Below, one piece after another: positions 36,044-47,254 of a stretch of DNA of 64,000 nt (positions are counted from its first letter, which is position 1; every line of letters begins with the position of its first letter). The DNA comes from Rhizophagus clarus (Eukaryota > Glomeromycota > Glomeromycetes > Glomerales > Glomeraceae). The stretch covers positions 126,501 to 190,500 of the forward strand of contig BLAL01000081.1 of assembly GCA_015698045.1 (NCBI GenBank), written 5' to 3'. Under the pieces are notes generated by a model. The model saw only the letters and a list, made by a program, of their open reading frames with translations. It did not search any database and was not told where the DNA came from. The position numbers and the translations under genes were made by a program.

Positions 36044-36604
36044 TTATTGGTAGTAGAATGACAGAAATCCTATTATAGATTTGATTATTTCTGCGTATTC
36101 TATATCAGCAATCACATAATTGTCAAAATAAATTCTTGTGTCTTTGTAATGGATATGAGAGATATCTTTATAGGGTTTCATCATCATTACTTTACCATCA
36201 ATTTCCCGCTCTTCATTTTTAAAGATGATAAGGTTATTTTTGTTATCCTTGATGAATAAGAACTCCATACCTAGAGCCTTAATGGTAAATTCCTCACTAC
36301 TTATGACAGTGATATTGAAATGCTTTGTTTGGTTATTATTGTCATCCTTGATGGATAAGAACTCTATACTCAAAGTCTCTGTTTAGTTATTATCACGAAG
36401 AGCATTAATGTTGTGAATATATTCATGATGATCATTTATTTCTAGATAGCTTATGAGCTCAGCATAGTTAAAAGTCGCCTTAGGATCCTTAGTTTTTCTG
36501 TTAATAACGATTATAAAGTCTGACTGAGTATTATAGATATGCTCATATTTGGCAAAATTCTGAAATTGCAAGTACTGTTTAGGATTAGTGGTAAACAAAC
36601 CCAT
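36044..36604 (-). pseudogene. unknown protein, two open halves
   Basis: The first half starts MGLFTTNPKQYLQFQNFAKY and contains DFIIVINRKTKDPKATFNYA. It closes at 36383, and a second open stretch in another frame (36373-36044) contains two similar segments, SIEFLSIKDDNNNQT and GMEFLFIKDNKNNLI, about 27 residues apart, hinting at a beta-strand repeat. I do not recognise the family. The gene is bracketed by the 210-bp direct repeats at 35777 and 36704; the upstream one may be its promoter. Confidence 0.5.
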
Positions 36605-36703
36605 AGTCTTACGTCAATTATTTCTTAATAGACGTGGCATATCTGATATTACTTATCGATAAATTATTATATGATACTAATTTTCTGATTCAATTTTCGA
36701 GAT

Positions 36704-36910
36704 TAAAGACTAGTAGGTCTGGAGTAGTGATCACCAGCTCAGAGATTTTTGCTGGGCCACAGATTATGTAAGTAGATCACAGAATAAATCTGTGTGACAT
36801 AATAATTTCATATATTATAAATATTGACCTTTGTTTTTTATTTTTTCCAAACAAACATGAAAAAAATGTGAAAGGAAGTCTAGTTGTAACATAGAACCTA
36901 TTGTAAAAGT
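36704..36910 (+). repeat. ~210-bp direct repeat, copy 2 (upstream of minus-strand gene 36604)
   Basis: Same order of blocks as 35777-35995, with AGGTCTGGAGTAGTGATCAC, CAGCTCAGA and TTTGCTGGGCCAC at its start and GTGAAAGGAAGTCTAGTT at its end. It lies 100 bp upstream of the minus-strand gene and in direct orientation to its partner. Confidence 0.7.
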
Positions 36911-37254
36911 AAATAATAACGTCAAAAGCATATGTTATGAAAGGCTAAGGGACTCATAATTTTGAGATCGTTAGGCGTAAAACCAACTATGTCTTTCTCT
37001 GGTAGATCTCCATGTGAAAGGGTTTGAAAATTCTATTTGCATGTGCTTTCATAGAACTCTTGGCATCAGACGACAATACTAATTACGCCTCATGCCTCCT
37101 TAACTTTTTCCCAGCAAGATATAAAGCATGGAGGAGTATGTGGAAGTTCAGCCAACTTTCCACAAAAATAATTAAAGTAAGTATATACCAGAAGTTATGT
37201 TTACTATAAGCAAAAATTTCTCACAATGGGCTCTTGTATTTCAGAAAACGAAAT

Positions 37255-37566
37255 ATGGCCAATATTACTCTCAAATGCCTTATTATTCCTAGTGGGCAGT
37301 TCAATGGTCTTTCACAAAATAATCTTACTCTAATAATTACGCTCTCTAGAAATGGAGCAGTTACCACACTTCAAACAGCTATTCAAAACCAATTGGGGTC
37401 TCCATATAATAATATTCCTCTCGACATCCGTCAAGTTTATTATCCTGGGAGTGTGGATGAAAGGCATATGCAACCACAGGCTTTGATTTCTGCTTATTTT
37501 GAAGGTGATTCTCTAACAGACTTATACCATGTATTCGCATCCCCTATACCCCTACCAAGTTATTAG
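37255..37566 (+). CDS. small beta-rich protein, possible Crinkler-type header
   Basis: 103 residues from ATG 37255 (MANITLKCLIIPSGQFNGLS). A likely 5' leader intron (37177-37244, GTAAGT to TTTCAG) precedes it, which favours this ATG over an earlier in-frame start. The opening strand ITLKCLII, then LTLIITLSRNGAVTTLQTAI, QNQLGSPYNNIPLDIRQVYY and a Leu/Asp-rich end recall the ubiquitin-like N-terminal header of Crinkler-type proteins, which begin with an ITLxCLV strand. The match is loose, and no C-terminal domain follows in frame. No defect is seen. It is followed by the SAM-nuclease relic at 37816. Confidence 0.5.
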   Translation: MANITLKCLIIPSGQFNGLSQNNLTLIITLSRNGAVTTLQTAIQNQLGSPYNNIPLDIRQVYYPGSVDERHMQPQALISAYFEGDSLTDLYHVFASPIPLPSY

Positions 37567-37689
37567 TATTTTTATCATGTAGTGATATATTTGAAATTTT
37601 ATATATTGTAGAGTTGTCTCTAGCAACCAACATTTTATTTCATAAATAAAGTATTATTTTATCAAACGTATATGAGAAATGGGCAATGT

Positions 37690-37815
37690 CTGTACTATAT
37701 AAAAACCTATATTAATAGTCAGTATTCTCTTTCCCGAACAGAAATAAAATTTTATCTTACTCCAGAAAGTAACACTATTTTTTTTGTCTGAGCCTAATAT
37801 TCCTATAAAAGCACT
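37690..37815 (+). promoter_or_regulatory. putative promoter of the SAM-domain gene
   Basis: TACTATATAAAAACC (TATA-like, near 37695) lies about 120 bp before the ATG at 37816, followed by a pyrimidine-rich leader (TATTCTCTTTCCC). Reading from sequence only. Confidence 0.45.
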
Positions 37816-39055
37816 ATGTCTAAAACTAGTACACCTTATACTCCAGCTTCCACCTCTACCACTGTTACTGGAAATGAGATGTTCTCGTTGGCAGACGAAA
37901 TTAAAAAATATAAAATGAAGGAGCTTATAGATTTCTTGCGTAAGAAAAAGGACTTAGGTCTTGACGATGATGATTTGGAAATATTTCGCAAGAGAAAAAT
38001 AGCTGGCCGAACTTTTCTTAAAATGGATAAATAAGATTTCAGAGATAGTGAGTTTGAAATAGGAACAGCTGTAGTACTTGCAGACTTCACTAAGAAGTGC
38101 AAGGATAAAAAGAATCGCTCATTTTCATCCTACTGCAGTTTGAAGGAGGTATTGGCAAAATATGGCATTAAAAGCAGTAGCATAACAAGTATCCCTCAAT
38201 TTGAATCAGGTAAGTAAAATTATACTGGCTATTACTATTATAAAAAACCAGGCTCACGAATTTTATTTAGTCCCTTACCATATCGATGAGGAAAATCCAG
38301 CGTTTAAGTTCTGTATAGAGGATATACTACGCAGGATAAAGAATATGAGTCCAGTCGTAGATAGTGATGAAGCTATACGTTGTGAATAAATTTCAACGAT
38401 CTTGCATACGGTGGTCAGTATCCTCGAAGATTTAGTCATCCTACCTTAAATGGAAGTTTCTGGTGATGAGAGTTCTTGCTGTGTTGACTACGCTATCAAA
38501 AGAATTATAGACAATTTGCTGGAAGAAATAATATGCATCACGGAGGGTAAACAGAATCTACCTGGGATAGGCATTGCTCAAAATCTCATCTAATATAAAA
38601 ATTCATGCGAAGTAAGTAATAGCTTTTTTATATCTAGCCTATATTCGACTATACTAACTAATCATCATCTGTAAACATAGATGAACTTAGATATGCTCAA
38701 GAAAAAGCGTATGGCTGATGAAGCATTCGAGGAGTATGAATATGTCTATGGTATCATCACAACAGGTACGGACTGGTATTTCATTCTACATAATACTGAA
38801 GGCATTTACTGTACGAGCAAGACCAAGTATCACATTTTTCTAACTGAAGACGCACTCAAGGACTCTACTGGCTTGCGCAAGAATGTGAAGAGGATTTTAG
38901 AGATTATAGTGGGCTTATTAGAAGATAGGTATCAGCTAGTGAGGAACCCGCAAATAAGAAGTGCCGTTGTTAGACGAATGATTTGCATTTACTTAATGAT
39001 GAATATTAACATTACTGCACCACAAATGATCGATGTAGTATATAAAGTATATTAA
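37816..39055 (+). pseudogene. SAM-domain / PD-(D/E)XK-nuclease family gene, fossil
   Basis: It opens MSKTSTPYTPAST and goes into a SAM-like domain (DEIKKYKMKELIDFLRKKKD, LGLDDDDLEIFRKRKIAGR). Blocks then follow of the nuclease family I associate with these fungi: PYHIDEENPAFKFCIEDILR, DEAIRCE, DYAIKRI, IICITEGKQN (Glu-x-Lys of the nuclease core), and a last open exon (38681-39055) with YVYGIITTGTDWYFILHN and KNVKRILEIIVGLLEDR. Introns are plausible before HEFYLVPY and MNLDML. It is a relative of the Crinkler-like gene at 16935 without the kinase part. Broken in a few places. Confidence 0.68.
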
Positions 39056-39200
39056 GTATATTTAGTATATATTTCTTATATATCATTTATAGTATATATA
39101 GTATATATAGTATTTATTTCTTATATTTCTTTTATTATTTAAATTTCTTATATATTATTTATTATATTTATATCTTTTATATCTTATATTATTTATATAT
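39045..39200. repeat. TATAT/TTATATTTCTT low-complexity tract
   Basis: AGTATATATAGTATTTATTT-type units directly after the stop of the SAM-family relic. Confidence 0.75.
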
Positions 39201-39514
39201 TTGAATGAAGTTCAATTTGTATAAATATTTTGAATATTCGCTCAAAAATAAAGAGGGAGAGACAAGTTGTTTATAATAAAGTTGTAATTGCAAGTGTTAT
39301 AAGATTGCCTTATTGTATAAGTTGTTAACGTACCTACAACTAATAAAGATACATTTCAATTATCGAATATACTGCCTTTTAGCGTGTAAGGAATTGATTG
39401 GAATACTTCATAGCTAGTGTCTCCCTGAAGATATTCATAATTCACTACTCGACGGACTGAGTTGGTGAACACCGTGTAGAAGAGATAATCAAGAAAAAAA
39501 TAATTGTATAGGAC

Positions 39515-39625
39515 ACTAGTATAGAAACTTTGTCATGTATCATGGATTACATACTGGGTAACCCACCCATCCTGAACATTTGTATTTATTTTTGCATGTA
39601 TTAATAAAAAATTTCTTGGCAAATC
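39515..39625 (+). promoter_or_regulatory. conserved upstream block of the MSSxLE coiled-coil family (copy 2)
   Basis: TGTCATGTATCATGGATTAC, TTTGTATTTATTTTTGCATG, TTAATAAAAAATTTCTTGGC: the same order as upstream of 15033, and in part upstream of 50696 (TATCATGTATTATAGGC, TTAATAAAAAATCTCTTGGC at 50230-50270). Confidence 0.55.
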
Positions 39626-39707
39626 TCAGCTGGAGGCTCCAGCCAAAAACATGTGATATATTTTTTATTTTAAATATCTATGTACAATGTATTAGTTATA
39701 ATAGATC

Positions 39708-41167
39708 ATGTCATCTGAGCTTGAATTATTAAAACAGCGTATCACTGAACTTGAAGCTAAGAACACCAAGCTTGAGGCTGAAAAAGCTGAGATTGAGACC
39801 AGATATGCTGAACTTCTAAAGCAAGTTATGGAGAAAGATGCCAAGCATATCACAAAAGTGGAACAGAACCAGTTACAAAATGACTCAGCCGAAGGCATTC
39901 AGGGTAAGGGAAATATTACCCCTAACAATAACTCATCTAACTTTGCTTTAGCGCCTCTGGCCAATTTGGGTGCGGTCTATATGAAAAACCATTCTTACTT
40001 GAGACTCATAAGAAAATCATTAGTAGTAAAATAAAGCAACGCAATAAGAAAAAGAAACTTAGCAAAGCAAAGCAAGCATCTCTTAACCAAGATTAAGAAT
40101 CTGACACCAGGTGCTCCACTTCTGAAAAGATACCAGAAGTAACAAATCCTGTGACTAAAATTTCAACCGGGATCGTTACTCAAAATAGCCATAGGAAAAA
40201 AAGTGCAGAAAATATCGTATAATTGATAGCTGATAGCATTATGGAAGATGCCCAATTGAGTGACAAAGCCATTCCTTGTAATATGATTTCAATTGAGAGT
40301 CTCAACCCATCTACAGATCCATTGCTTTCTCTAGCTCAATTATTTAATAAAGCGGATAATGCTGAATATGGCGCAATTAAAGCTAATCAGGAAGAGATTT
40401 TACACTGGTATTATTATAGAAAAGAATTTTTAAATCAGATTAGTGTAATTGTACAGGATAGTAAAGGCAAAATTGGTGAAAAAAAGGCAAAGGGAATAGT
40501 CTATAATAAAATGTTGGAACACCTATCTATGTTGTGAAAAGAACGATCTGAAGAGACAGGGTTGTGTCTCCCAGAAATCTCCCGTAAAAACTTACAAAGG
40601 AGAACTCAGAAAGCTGTAAAGATATATAAAATATTTGAAAAGGTAGGCATAGAGAATATTAAGTATATTACTACATATAGTGCGAACTCTATTTCTGAGT
40701 TGACTAATGATAAAGTTCAAGATATCATAGATAATTTCTCTGAGTATAATGATAACGATAACACTAATGTAGAAGAAGTATCAAGTCACATGACTGAGAT
40801 TTCAGCCAGGGCCCCTGGCCAAAATCATGTAACCAAAAATCCTGAAACCAAAGAAAGAATTATAAATACTCCACTGGCTTCAGAATCAACTGAGGTTAAT
40901 ACAATAGCAAGTATATCATCTGCATTCCAATCTAAGCCTGATCATTCCTATTTTCGCAACAAGATATTGGATCAATATCCTAATCTATATAGAGAATGTA
41001 CTTGTGAAAATTTTGATTATTATGGGATTACTGATGAGGCATCATGCGGGGACTACATCTGCCTATTATGCAAATTATGTCATGATGATGAAGAAATAGA
41101 AGGTGAGTATAAAGCCAGATCTTACTTTATTAAATGTGAACAGCGTAAAATTGAGATAGTTGCATAG
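39708..41167 (+). pseudogene. coiled-coil plus zinc-ribbon protein, MSSELE family
   Basis: It starts MSSELELLKQRITELEAKNT, a coiled coil of about 60 residues, followed by a low-complexity middle. A helical block is at 40223-40537 (LSLAQLFNKADNAEYGAIKA, GKIGEKKAKGIVYNKMLEHL). Next is a conserved module at 40562-40740 (ISRKNLQRRTQKAVKIYKIF, then YSANSISELTNDKVQDIIDN). The C-terminus (40970-41167) has CTCENF and ICLLCKLCHDDEEIEGEYKA with paired cysteines, a zinc-ribbon-like end. Three frame breaks divide it, of which TGA at 40536-40538 is a likely former CGA. I recall this architecture from Rhizophagus proteins of unknown function. Confidence 0.6.
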
Positions 41168-41275
41168 TCTGATCCCTCTGGGATCATCTGGGAATTTTAA
41201 TCTTTTTTTTTTCGAATGAATAGGTCTATATGAAAAAAAGGGATTTAAATTGTTTGTAGTCATATAAAAAGGAAA

Positions 41276-41780
41276 ATGTCTGAGTCTATTAAAATACTAA
41301 CTGCCGATTATCTGGATTGGCATGCCAAATTAACTGGGTTACCAAGTATTTTGACAGATAAGATTCCTTCCAAATTATACAAAAGATATAAAAAACAAAC
41401 TGGAAATGAGCCATGGCAACTAACAGAAGTACATGAATTGGAAGTCATAAATTCAATGCCAGAAAACAAAGTATTATCTTTTCCCAAGCAATGTGAAGAA
41501 GAAGGGCCTATCACCTTCGAAGCTGAACCTGATTCAAAACTAATTATCAAATTCATCTTAGAGCACTTCTCATACTTGAAATTCTGAAATACTTTTAGAG
41601 GGATTAATAATTATGATTTTACATCACCTTAGCCATGGAGTTCACCATGCTCTATTTGTAATGGAAAGCATAGGAATTATAGATTACATGTGAATGGTAT
41701 GGAACAGAGTATTGTCTTACTTGCTTTACTTCAAGCAATAAATTCAAGTTCGTGATCATAGCATAGTTTGGTCATATGAG
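41276..41780 (+). pseudogene. zinc-ribbon family gene, paralogue of 15590-16030
   Basis: An open part of 103 residues starts MSESIKILTADYLDWHAKLT and contains GLPSILTDKIPSKLYKRYKK and LIIKFILEHFSYLKF. It closes there; a further block with CSICNGKHRNY and a later Cys pair continues out of frame to about 41780. The copy at 15590 lacks the start. The tail resembles the zinc-ribbon end of the preceding gene, so the two may share a domain. Function unknown. Confidence 0.6.
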
Positions 41781-41985
41781 ATCAATTACCACAAAGATAT
41801 TTGGTAAAAGTTCTTGCCAAAGGTCTTTTTTCCCTGATAATATTGAATAGTTTACTGCACAAGAATTACTGCGCCCCAATGGACATAAAGCATTTTTTAA
41901 CTCATGTGACCGCTCATCAAATAATATTAACCATATTGTAGCACAAACTTGGTTATCAATTACTTACACTTTTATTTTTTTTCCT

Positions 41986-43671
41986 ATGCTTGTCAGGTAT
42001 ACCAGGGTGACCGTGCTTCTCAGGAGAACTCAATCCCTCAGTTTTCTGCCTCTACAGGCTAAGCTATGTATATGGCCTTCACTTATACATAATAGTTGTA
42101 TACTGCAGGCTCGCCACGCTCATACCTACTCAGATACTAAAGATGCCCTGAAAACTAGAATAAGAAACGTAAAAAAGAACATAAGTGAGGGTGCAAAAAC
42201 AGATTTGGTACTGTATCTTTTTGTCCTTGTGATCAATATGTCCTTTTTCGGCTTGCAGACGATGTGTTCTGACTTACAACTTGGCAATGCTAGTCTGCTT
42301 GGAAGATTATAAAGTGGCTTGGCACTGGGATTCTCTTTATATCATTTGACTACAGCTTTGCCAGCTGGTATAACTATCATAATGAGAAGAATCTCATTCG
42401 TGCCTTTGAATATGGTTCCTGTCCAGAACCTGAGGTTAATCAGAAGTGGCTAATTCACCGTAAGGAGATTATAAAGAAATTGAAACGAGTTCTTAAGCCG
42501 ACTCCTGACCATAGCTCTTACCACGTCATTGTCGGAAACTACGGGACTGGAAAGACCACAGTAGTCCGACAGTGTGCTAGGGATGTTAGAAAAGGAGTTA
42601 TTTATGTTGATGTCCCTCCTATATTGGATAACTTCGTTAATAATCTTGCAAAGGCTATTGGATTCAAAGAGTATGTTCCCATCACTGAATCATTGATGCA
42701 AAAGATTCTTGGCAGTGGCGTATCTGGTAAGGTTATTGTAAAGAAAAAGTATTGGTATTTGCTCTACACTCACTTCTTATTTTATAGATGAACAGCCCAA
42801 ACTCTCTCGTGTCCTGGATGCCTTTGAAAGAGGAGCTTTAAAATATAAGGCAAAGAATGGCAAACCTCCAGTTTTGATTCTTGACAACATAAGTAAACTG
42901 GGCCAGAAAAATATGAACATGTTGGAGGATTTGCAGGACATCGCAAAACTTTATGCTGATCAGAGCAGTTGCATTATTATATTTGTCAGTAGCGAGGGAA
43001 CAGCGCCACGCATGATGATGCGTGAGTATTGTATGATATAATTTGTCTGTATCTTGTTTCTTGCTGATAGTTTCTTTTCTAGAACGATCATCATGGTCAC
43101 GTGCTGAAAAAAAACCCATTGTCATCAAAGATCTAACTAGTAAAGAGTCATTCAATTACCTCCACAGCAAACTTGGTATTGAGAAAGAGGTTACTAATCA
43201 ACTCATCCAACTCTTAGGTGGCCGGATTCGTGATCTTAAGGAATATGGTAATATGATAAAAGGAGGCGTGACATTCGAAGGTAAGAGAGCATTTACTATC
43301 TGGACAATGATGATGGTATTTTGCATGAACGTGTTCTCATTATACTTAATATTTTGCTTTTAGAGGTTCGTAAAATTGTGTTCAGTACTATCAATTACAA
43401 CTTTCACCAGGCTCGAATGATAAAGGGTGAAAGAAATCATATCATTGGCAAGGTTATCATCCAGAAGTTGGTGGAAAATAAAAAAAATAAAAAAATCCAT
43501 TTTGATACATTCATCGAGCTCGTTAATAATGAACAAATAGCCAATGAACTGCTACAGGCCAGTGTTTTCTCATATAACCCAGAAGATGGATCCGTCACCT
43601 TCCAGTCTTGCGCAACTGAAGTTTTTGTGAAAGAGAATCCAGAATTGAAGTCAAAAGAAGTTTTCACTTAA
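41986..43671 (+). pseudogene. P-loop ATPase of a Glomeromycotina-expanded family, relic
   Basis: The leader has two hydrophobic stretches (LVLYLFVLVINMSFFGLQT, LALGFSLYHLTTALPAGI), suggesting membrane segments. A P-loop domain follows: HVIVGNYGTGKTTVVRQCA (Walker A), GVIYVDVPPILDNFVNNL, PPVLILDNISKL (Walker B), CIIIFVSSEGTAP (sensor-like), then the C-terminal helical part LTSKESFNYLHSKLGIEKE, GGRIRDLKEYGNMIKGGV and FQSCATEVFVKENPELKS. Short introns separate the last exons (near 42725-42785, 43022-43081 and 43280-43362). Broken in the leader in two places; the ATPase half is otherwise well kept. Related ATPases are fused to Crinkler-type proteins, so I treat it with that group. Confidence 0.72.
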
Positions 43672-44189
43672 CAAATGTATATATAGTCTTTCATTTTTTA
43701 TATTTTCATCACTTTGAAGCAATGATAGTAATATTAAATAACGGTAGCTAGAAAATATTTATCACAATCATGTAATAGCATATATTTGCATTTTTATATG
43801 TATCAGTTGCTACTTCCAGAAATGATTTGTTTCATTAAATAAAGTATTGTATACTGGGAATGAGGCCATTCATTTTTATATGTACGTATGTTGAGAAAGA
43901 CGAACAAGTTTTTAAAAGTTATTGTGATCCTAAATTTAATAAGATTATAAGACATGCTGGTAATGATAAAATCTAATTTGTGATACAAAATAAATGGGTC
44001 ACACAGCAACAGAGTTTTTTTCTGCATATCCAGAAAGCAGGATTATTTCGGGAAGTGGAATATACAAACGTGAATGCAAACCTGACCAATCCAATCAGTC
44101 TGGAGCAGTGATCGCTACTCGGAAGGTTCTATACATATTACTACAGGTTTGTATGATGGATGAATTTCTCACATATATAGTACCATTTG

Positions 44190-44425
44190 CACTTGGATCT
44201 GAAGCGATAATTAAAAAGAAGGTTAGGATGGCGATTCCAGAGAAGAAATGCTCTGATGAAGCTTTGCGAAAAAAGACAGAGAGATCTGAAAAGGTGTATA
44301 AGCTTTTTAATACTATAGGCAAAGAAAAAATAGCCAGGATTAGATCTATCTCTTCATCTTAAATCTAACTGGAGATGAAATAAAATATGTAATAGCTGAA
44401 ATTTTAACGTATAAGGTTTGACAAG
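44190..44425 (+). pseudogene. relic of the KxERxxKVYKLF..IGKEKI family (copy 2)
   Basis: The genuine coding block is KVRMAIPEKKCSDEALRKKT, ERSEKVYKLFNTIGKEKIAR, then YVIAEILTYKV in a shifted frame. It matches 20300-20510 through the coding end and the 3' flank. The upstream part of the open frame (43994-44180) is probably not coding, since it contains the AGTCTGGAGCAGTGATCGCT block seen in the 35777/36704 repeats. Confidence 0.5.
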
Positions 44426-44684
44426 CTTGGACAAGTTTGTCCAGTTTTGGTCAGGTCCCTTTAGGACCCCATCATTTTTAAGAGAATATTTTCTTTTGAA
44501 GACTAGCTAAAATGATTTAATAAAATTCTGCTTACAATTTGGGCTTATATTTTTATTTGCTTTGCGGATGTGTATAAGTATATACAATATATGTAATAAA
44601 TAATTTTGTAAAATATGTGAAGTACTGCGCTATAAATCATACTGTATTACGTCATATGATTCATTCATTTTCTGCTGATAAGCT

Positions 44685-44957
44685 CGAACAAGCTTGTACT
44701 ATTAGAAAAATAATCTAGTCATATGCACAGCGCTTTCAGAGATAAATTTAACCTAAGCTCATATACAGAAATATAGGTTTCGGGAGATAAATTTAACCAG
44801 ATGCTGATCCAGCTTCTGCTCAATTTTGATAAGCTCGGACAAGCTTGTCCAGACTCTACCATCAGAAAAAAGCCAAAATCTGATTGGCCGATCATCTCGT
44901 GATTTATAAAAACTCACCAGCTCCTAGAACATTCCTAGAACTATCGAGAAACTAGCT
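44685..44957. promoter_or_regulatory. repeat block with palindrome GGACAAGCTTGTCC and HSE-like motif
   Basis: AGCTCGAACAAGCTTGTACT (44691) and AGCTCGGACAAGCTTGTCCA (44832) are two versions of one palindrome; GACAAGTTTGTCC-like copies also lie near 44430. It ends in a block, GCCGATCATCTCGTGATTTA then GAACATTCCTAGAACTATCG, that recurs at 45945-46034. GAA-n2-TTC-n3-GAA resembles a heat-shock element with one extra base. Confidence 0.5.
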
Positions 44958-45084
44958 CTTTTTCATATATTATTTACAAAAATACAATAAAGATTTATTT
45001 TGAGTTTTACAAGTGATATATTTAATGAAAATATAAAATTTATTAAACTATTCGCTATTCTATACTAATGAAAAAATCTTACTC

Positions 45085-45796
45085 CTATTGCTCGTCTGAC
45101 CCTTTACCATAATTGATTGTAATATTAATGATATTTGCATTTTGAGAAAAAGAGGGGAGCGTAGAAGTAATAGGCCTAGAAACGACAGATGCTTCCACAG
45201 ATGGCGTTACTGGTCTTGATGGTAAAGGAGAGGTCTCGAATAAATTCATAATATCTGATGTTCTAGTGTTTGATGAGCAGGATGATGAACTTGTCCTGCT
45301 TAGGAATCTCTTAACGCTTCTATTACGTGCTTGTCCAGATTGTGATTCTATCAAATAAAATACTATAGATATGTTATTATTAATGAAAAACCTCTCGAAG
45401 TATTTTCTCTAAAATCATACTAGGCTTTAGCCAGAACTTTGATGAGAACTCCTCATAGATCTGTTCCTCAACTAGGCTCCTTTTGTCTCTAGTTCCTTTT
45501 TTATATTTTTCTGCCATCTAAAAAAATAATAAGTATTATTAACCGAACAGTTCATAGAAGACAGACGGGCAGTCCAAGAGAACCATGCTACTTACGTAAA
45601 AAACTTTTGTGAAGCTTAAGAATTTTTTATAACATTCGTCCCTAGTGAAGTAATTAGTATTTTCTTGATCATTTATTTTTTCTGCAATCTTGTTCCAAAA
45701 GAGATACTTCTTCTTGTTTGTAATGGCGTAATACTCTGCATTTTTATTTTTTCATTCGTCAATGAGGGTGTGAAGTTGGGCGTCAGAGAACTCCAT
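45085..45796 (-). pseudogene. Myb/SANT-like (MADF-like) DNA-binding gene
   Basis: On the minus strand the gene starts MEFSDAQLHTLIDE at 45796. Exon 1 (45796-45596) holds a SANT/MADF-like helix set (EYYAITNKKKYLFWNKIAEK, TNYFTRDECYKKFLSFTKVF) and ends at a GTAAGT donor. Exon 2 starts at 45517 after TTTTTTAG (MAEKYKKGTRDKRSLVEEQI, FWLKPSMILEKIL). The last part (45350-45085) is Ser/Pro-rich (PLPSRPVTPSVEASVVSRPI). A TGA interrupts exon 1 after IDE, where CGA would restore the DERKNKN-type reading of the family. The last intron junction is not settled. It differs from the trihelix gene at 531-1137. Confidence 0.6.
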
Positions 45797-45944
45797 AGTT
45801 AATTTCTTTTACATGATGAGAAGATTCTTTAAGGGTCTATTTTACAAAAACAATATCGAGTGATATGTTAGATCATTACAAGGTAAATTAATAGATCAGT
45901 ATAATGATTAATCAAATAATAACGATGGCTTAGCTGTCATCAAG

Positions 45945-46034
45945 AAAGATCAGATCTGATTAGCCGATCATCTCATGATATATAGAAACTCGCCAATACC
46001 TGGAACATTCCTAGAACTATCAAGAAACTGGCGG
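45945..46034. promoter_or_regulatory. second copy of the HSE-like block, between divergent genes
   Basis: AGCCGATCATCTCATGATAT, ATAGAAACTCGCCAATACCT and GGAACATTCCTAGAACTATC lie between the Myb/SANT-like gene (minus, from 45796) and the gene starting at 46289 (plus). Same orientation as the copy at 44879-44957, so the Myb/SANT-like gene lies between two direct copies about 1.07 kb apart. Confidence 0.5.
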
Positions 46035-46288
46035 GGAACTAGGGGAGATCTCATGTGATATGATATATAGTATATCAATGTCACAAACTGATTTAGCCGA
46101 AGGTGCTATGCATATGCATGTAAATATAAAATTAGCTTAGCCCGAGAGAGGATCTATAAATTCCTATAATCGAATAAAAATGAATCTGATATTTATTAGA
46201 GTATACTAGTGGTAAATCAGCTATGAAACAATAAAATCGCTATAATTTGCTATAATCTTATTTATTGTGCATATCCAAGTGTATTAAT

Positions 46289-47141
46289 ATGACAAGTGTG
46301 ATTAAATCTTCACTAGGTGGTGGTTTTGAGGGTACTTATGAGGAGCATGTCGAATATATTGGTATGCACTTCATTATGGATGATGAAACTCCGTCTGAAT
46401 GGAGAAATAGGATTTGGGATCGCCTAATGTATTTTCAAAATAAAAAATATTATACATTCAGTGAGAAAGACTGCTTTTATGCTCGCAAAGCATCATCACA
46501 TCTTGTTGATGGACAAAAAATCTATCCATTTTGTGGAATAGCTATCTGTTACTCGTGCAATGAACTTATATATCTTGGAATAGAACACTTGTCAGTTGGT
46601 GTGAGATGTGTTTATAACAGATTGGAGGGTAAGTTCATAACTGAAAAATTCAGAGATATTAGCTTTAATGAAACACATTGGGGGTATGTATCAACATTGG
46701 GCCACTGCTTGTACCAGAAATAGGTTTTGTAAACTAAATTTCAAAGAATACATGAAAATGAAACAGCAGATCCCATTAGACAAATGGATGAGTTTCTATC
46801 AATATGATTTGGAGATAAATCAATTTGATAAATTCAGGCGCGTAGAACTATACACTATTATAACTAATAATAATTACATCCTAAATAAATTTGGCATTTA
46901 TGCTGACAAAAAACTATATAGTTATGCTTTATGGTTAGAAAACATCAGCAGAAGAATTAGGCACATTAGACAGAGACATGCCTTTCTAAGCGCTCCAAAT
47001 TGCAAGAGTAATATAAGCGAATTATATATCCCTTCTCTCTTTGCAAGACAAAATAACTTATTACCTCTAAACTATAATCTCAATCATCCAAAAGGCACTG
47101 CAATGAAGTTGAGAAATAGGATAGTAATCAAGTTTGTCTAA
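46289..47141 (+). pseudogene. unknown protein, two overlapping open parts
   Basis: It starts MTSVIKSSLGGGFEGTYEEH, then GMHFIMDDETPSEWRNRIWD and a cysteine-bearing segment (YPFCGIAICYSCNELIYLGI). A second open part in another frame takes over near 46720 (LNFKEYMKMKQQIPLDKWMS, ISRRIRHIRQRHAFLSAPNC) and ends RNRIVIKFV. Both parts have ordinary coding composition, so this is one gene with an interruption near the overlap. I do not recognise the family. It lies among virus-like and lineage-specific relics and could belong to either. Confidence 0.5.
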
Positions 47142-47254
47142 CCGATTTGACAAGCATTAAGCGCAACCAATTTTGTTTTTGATATATAACTATTTACATA
47201 ATTTATTGGACATGCATTACATAATATATTTTTTTTGAAAAGTTCAGGAAAATC

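Noticed and set aside
43994-44180. N-terminal part of the open frame starting MGHTATEFFSAYPESR
   Set aside because: It overlaps a repeat block known from non-coding positions (AGTCTGGAGCAGTGATC); only the later part has paralogues.
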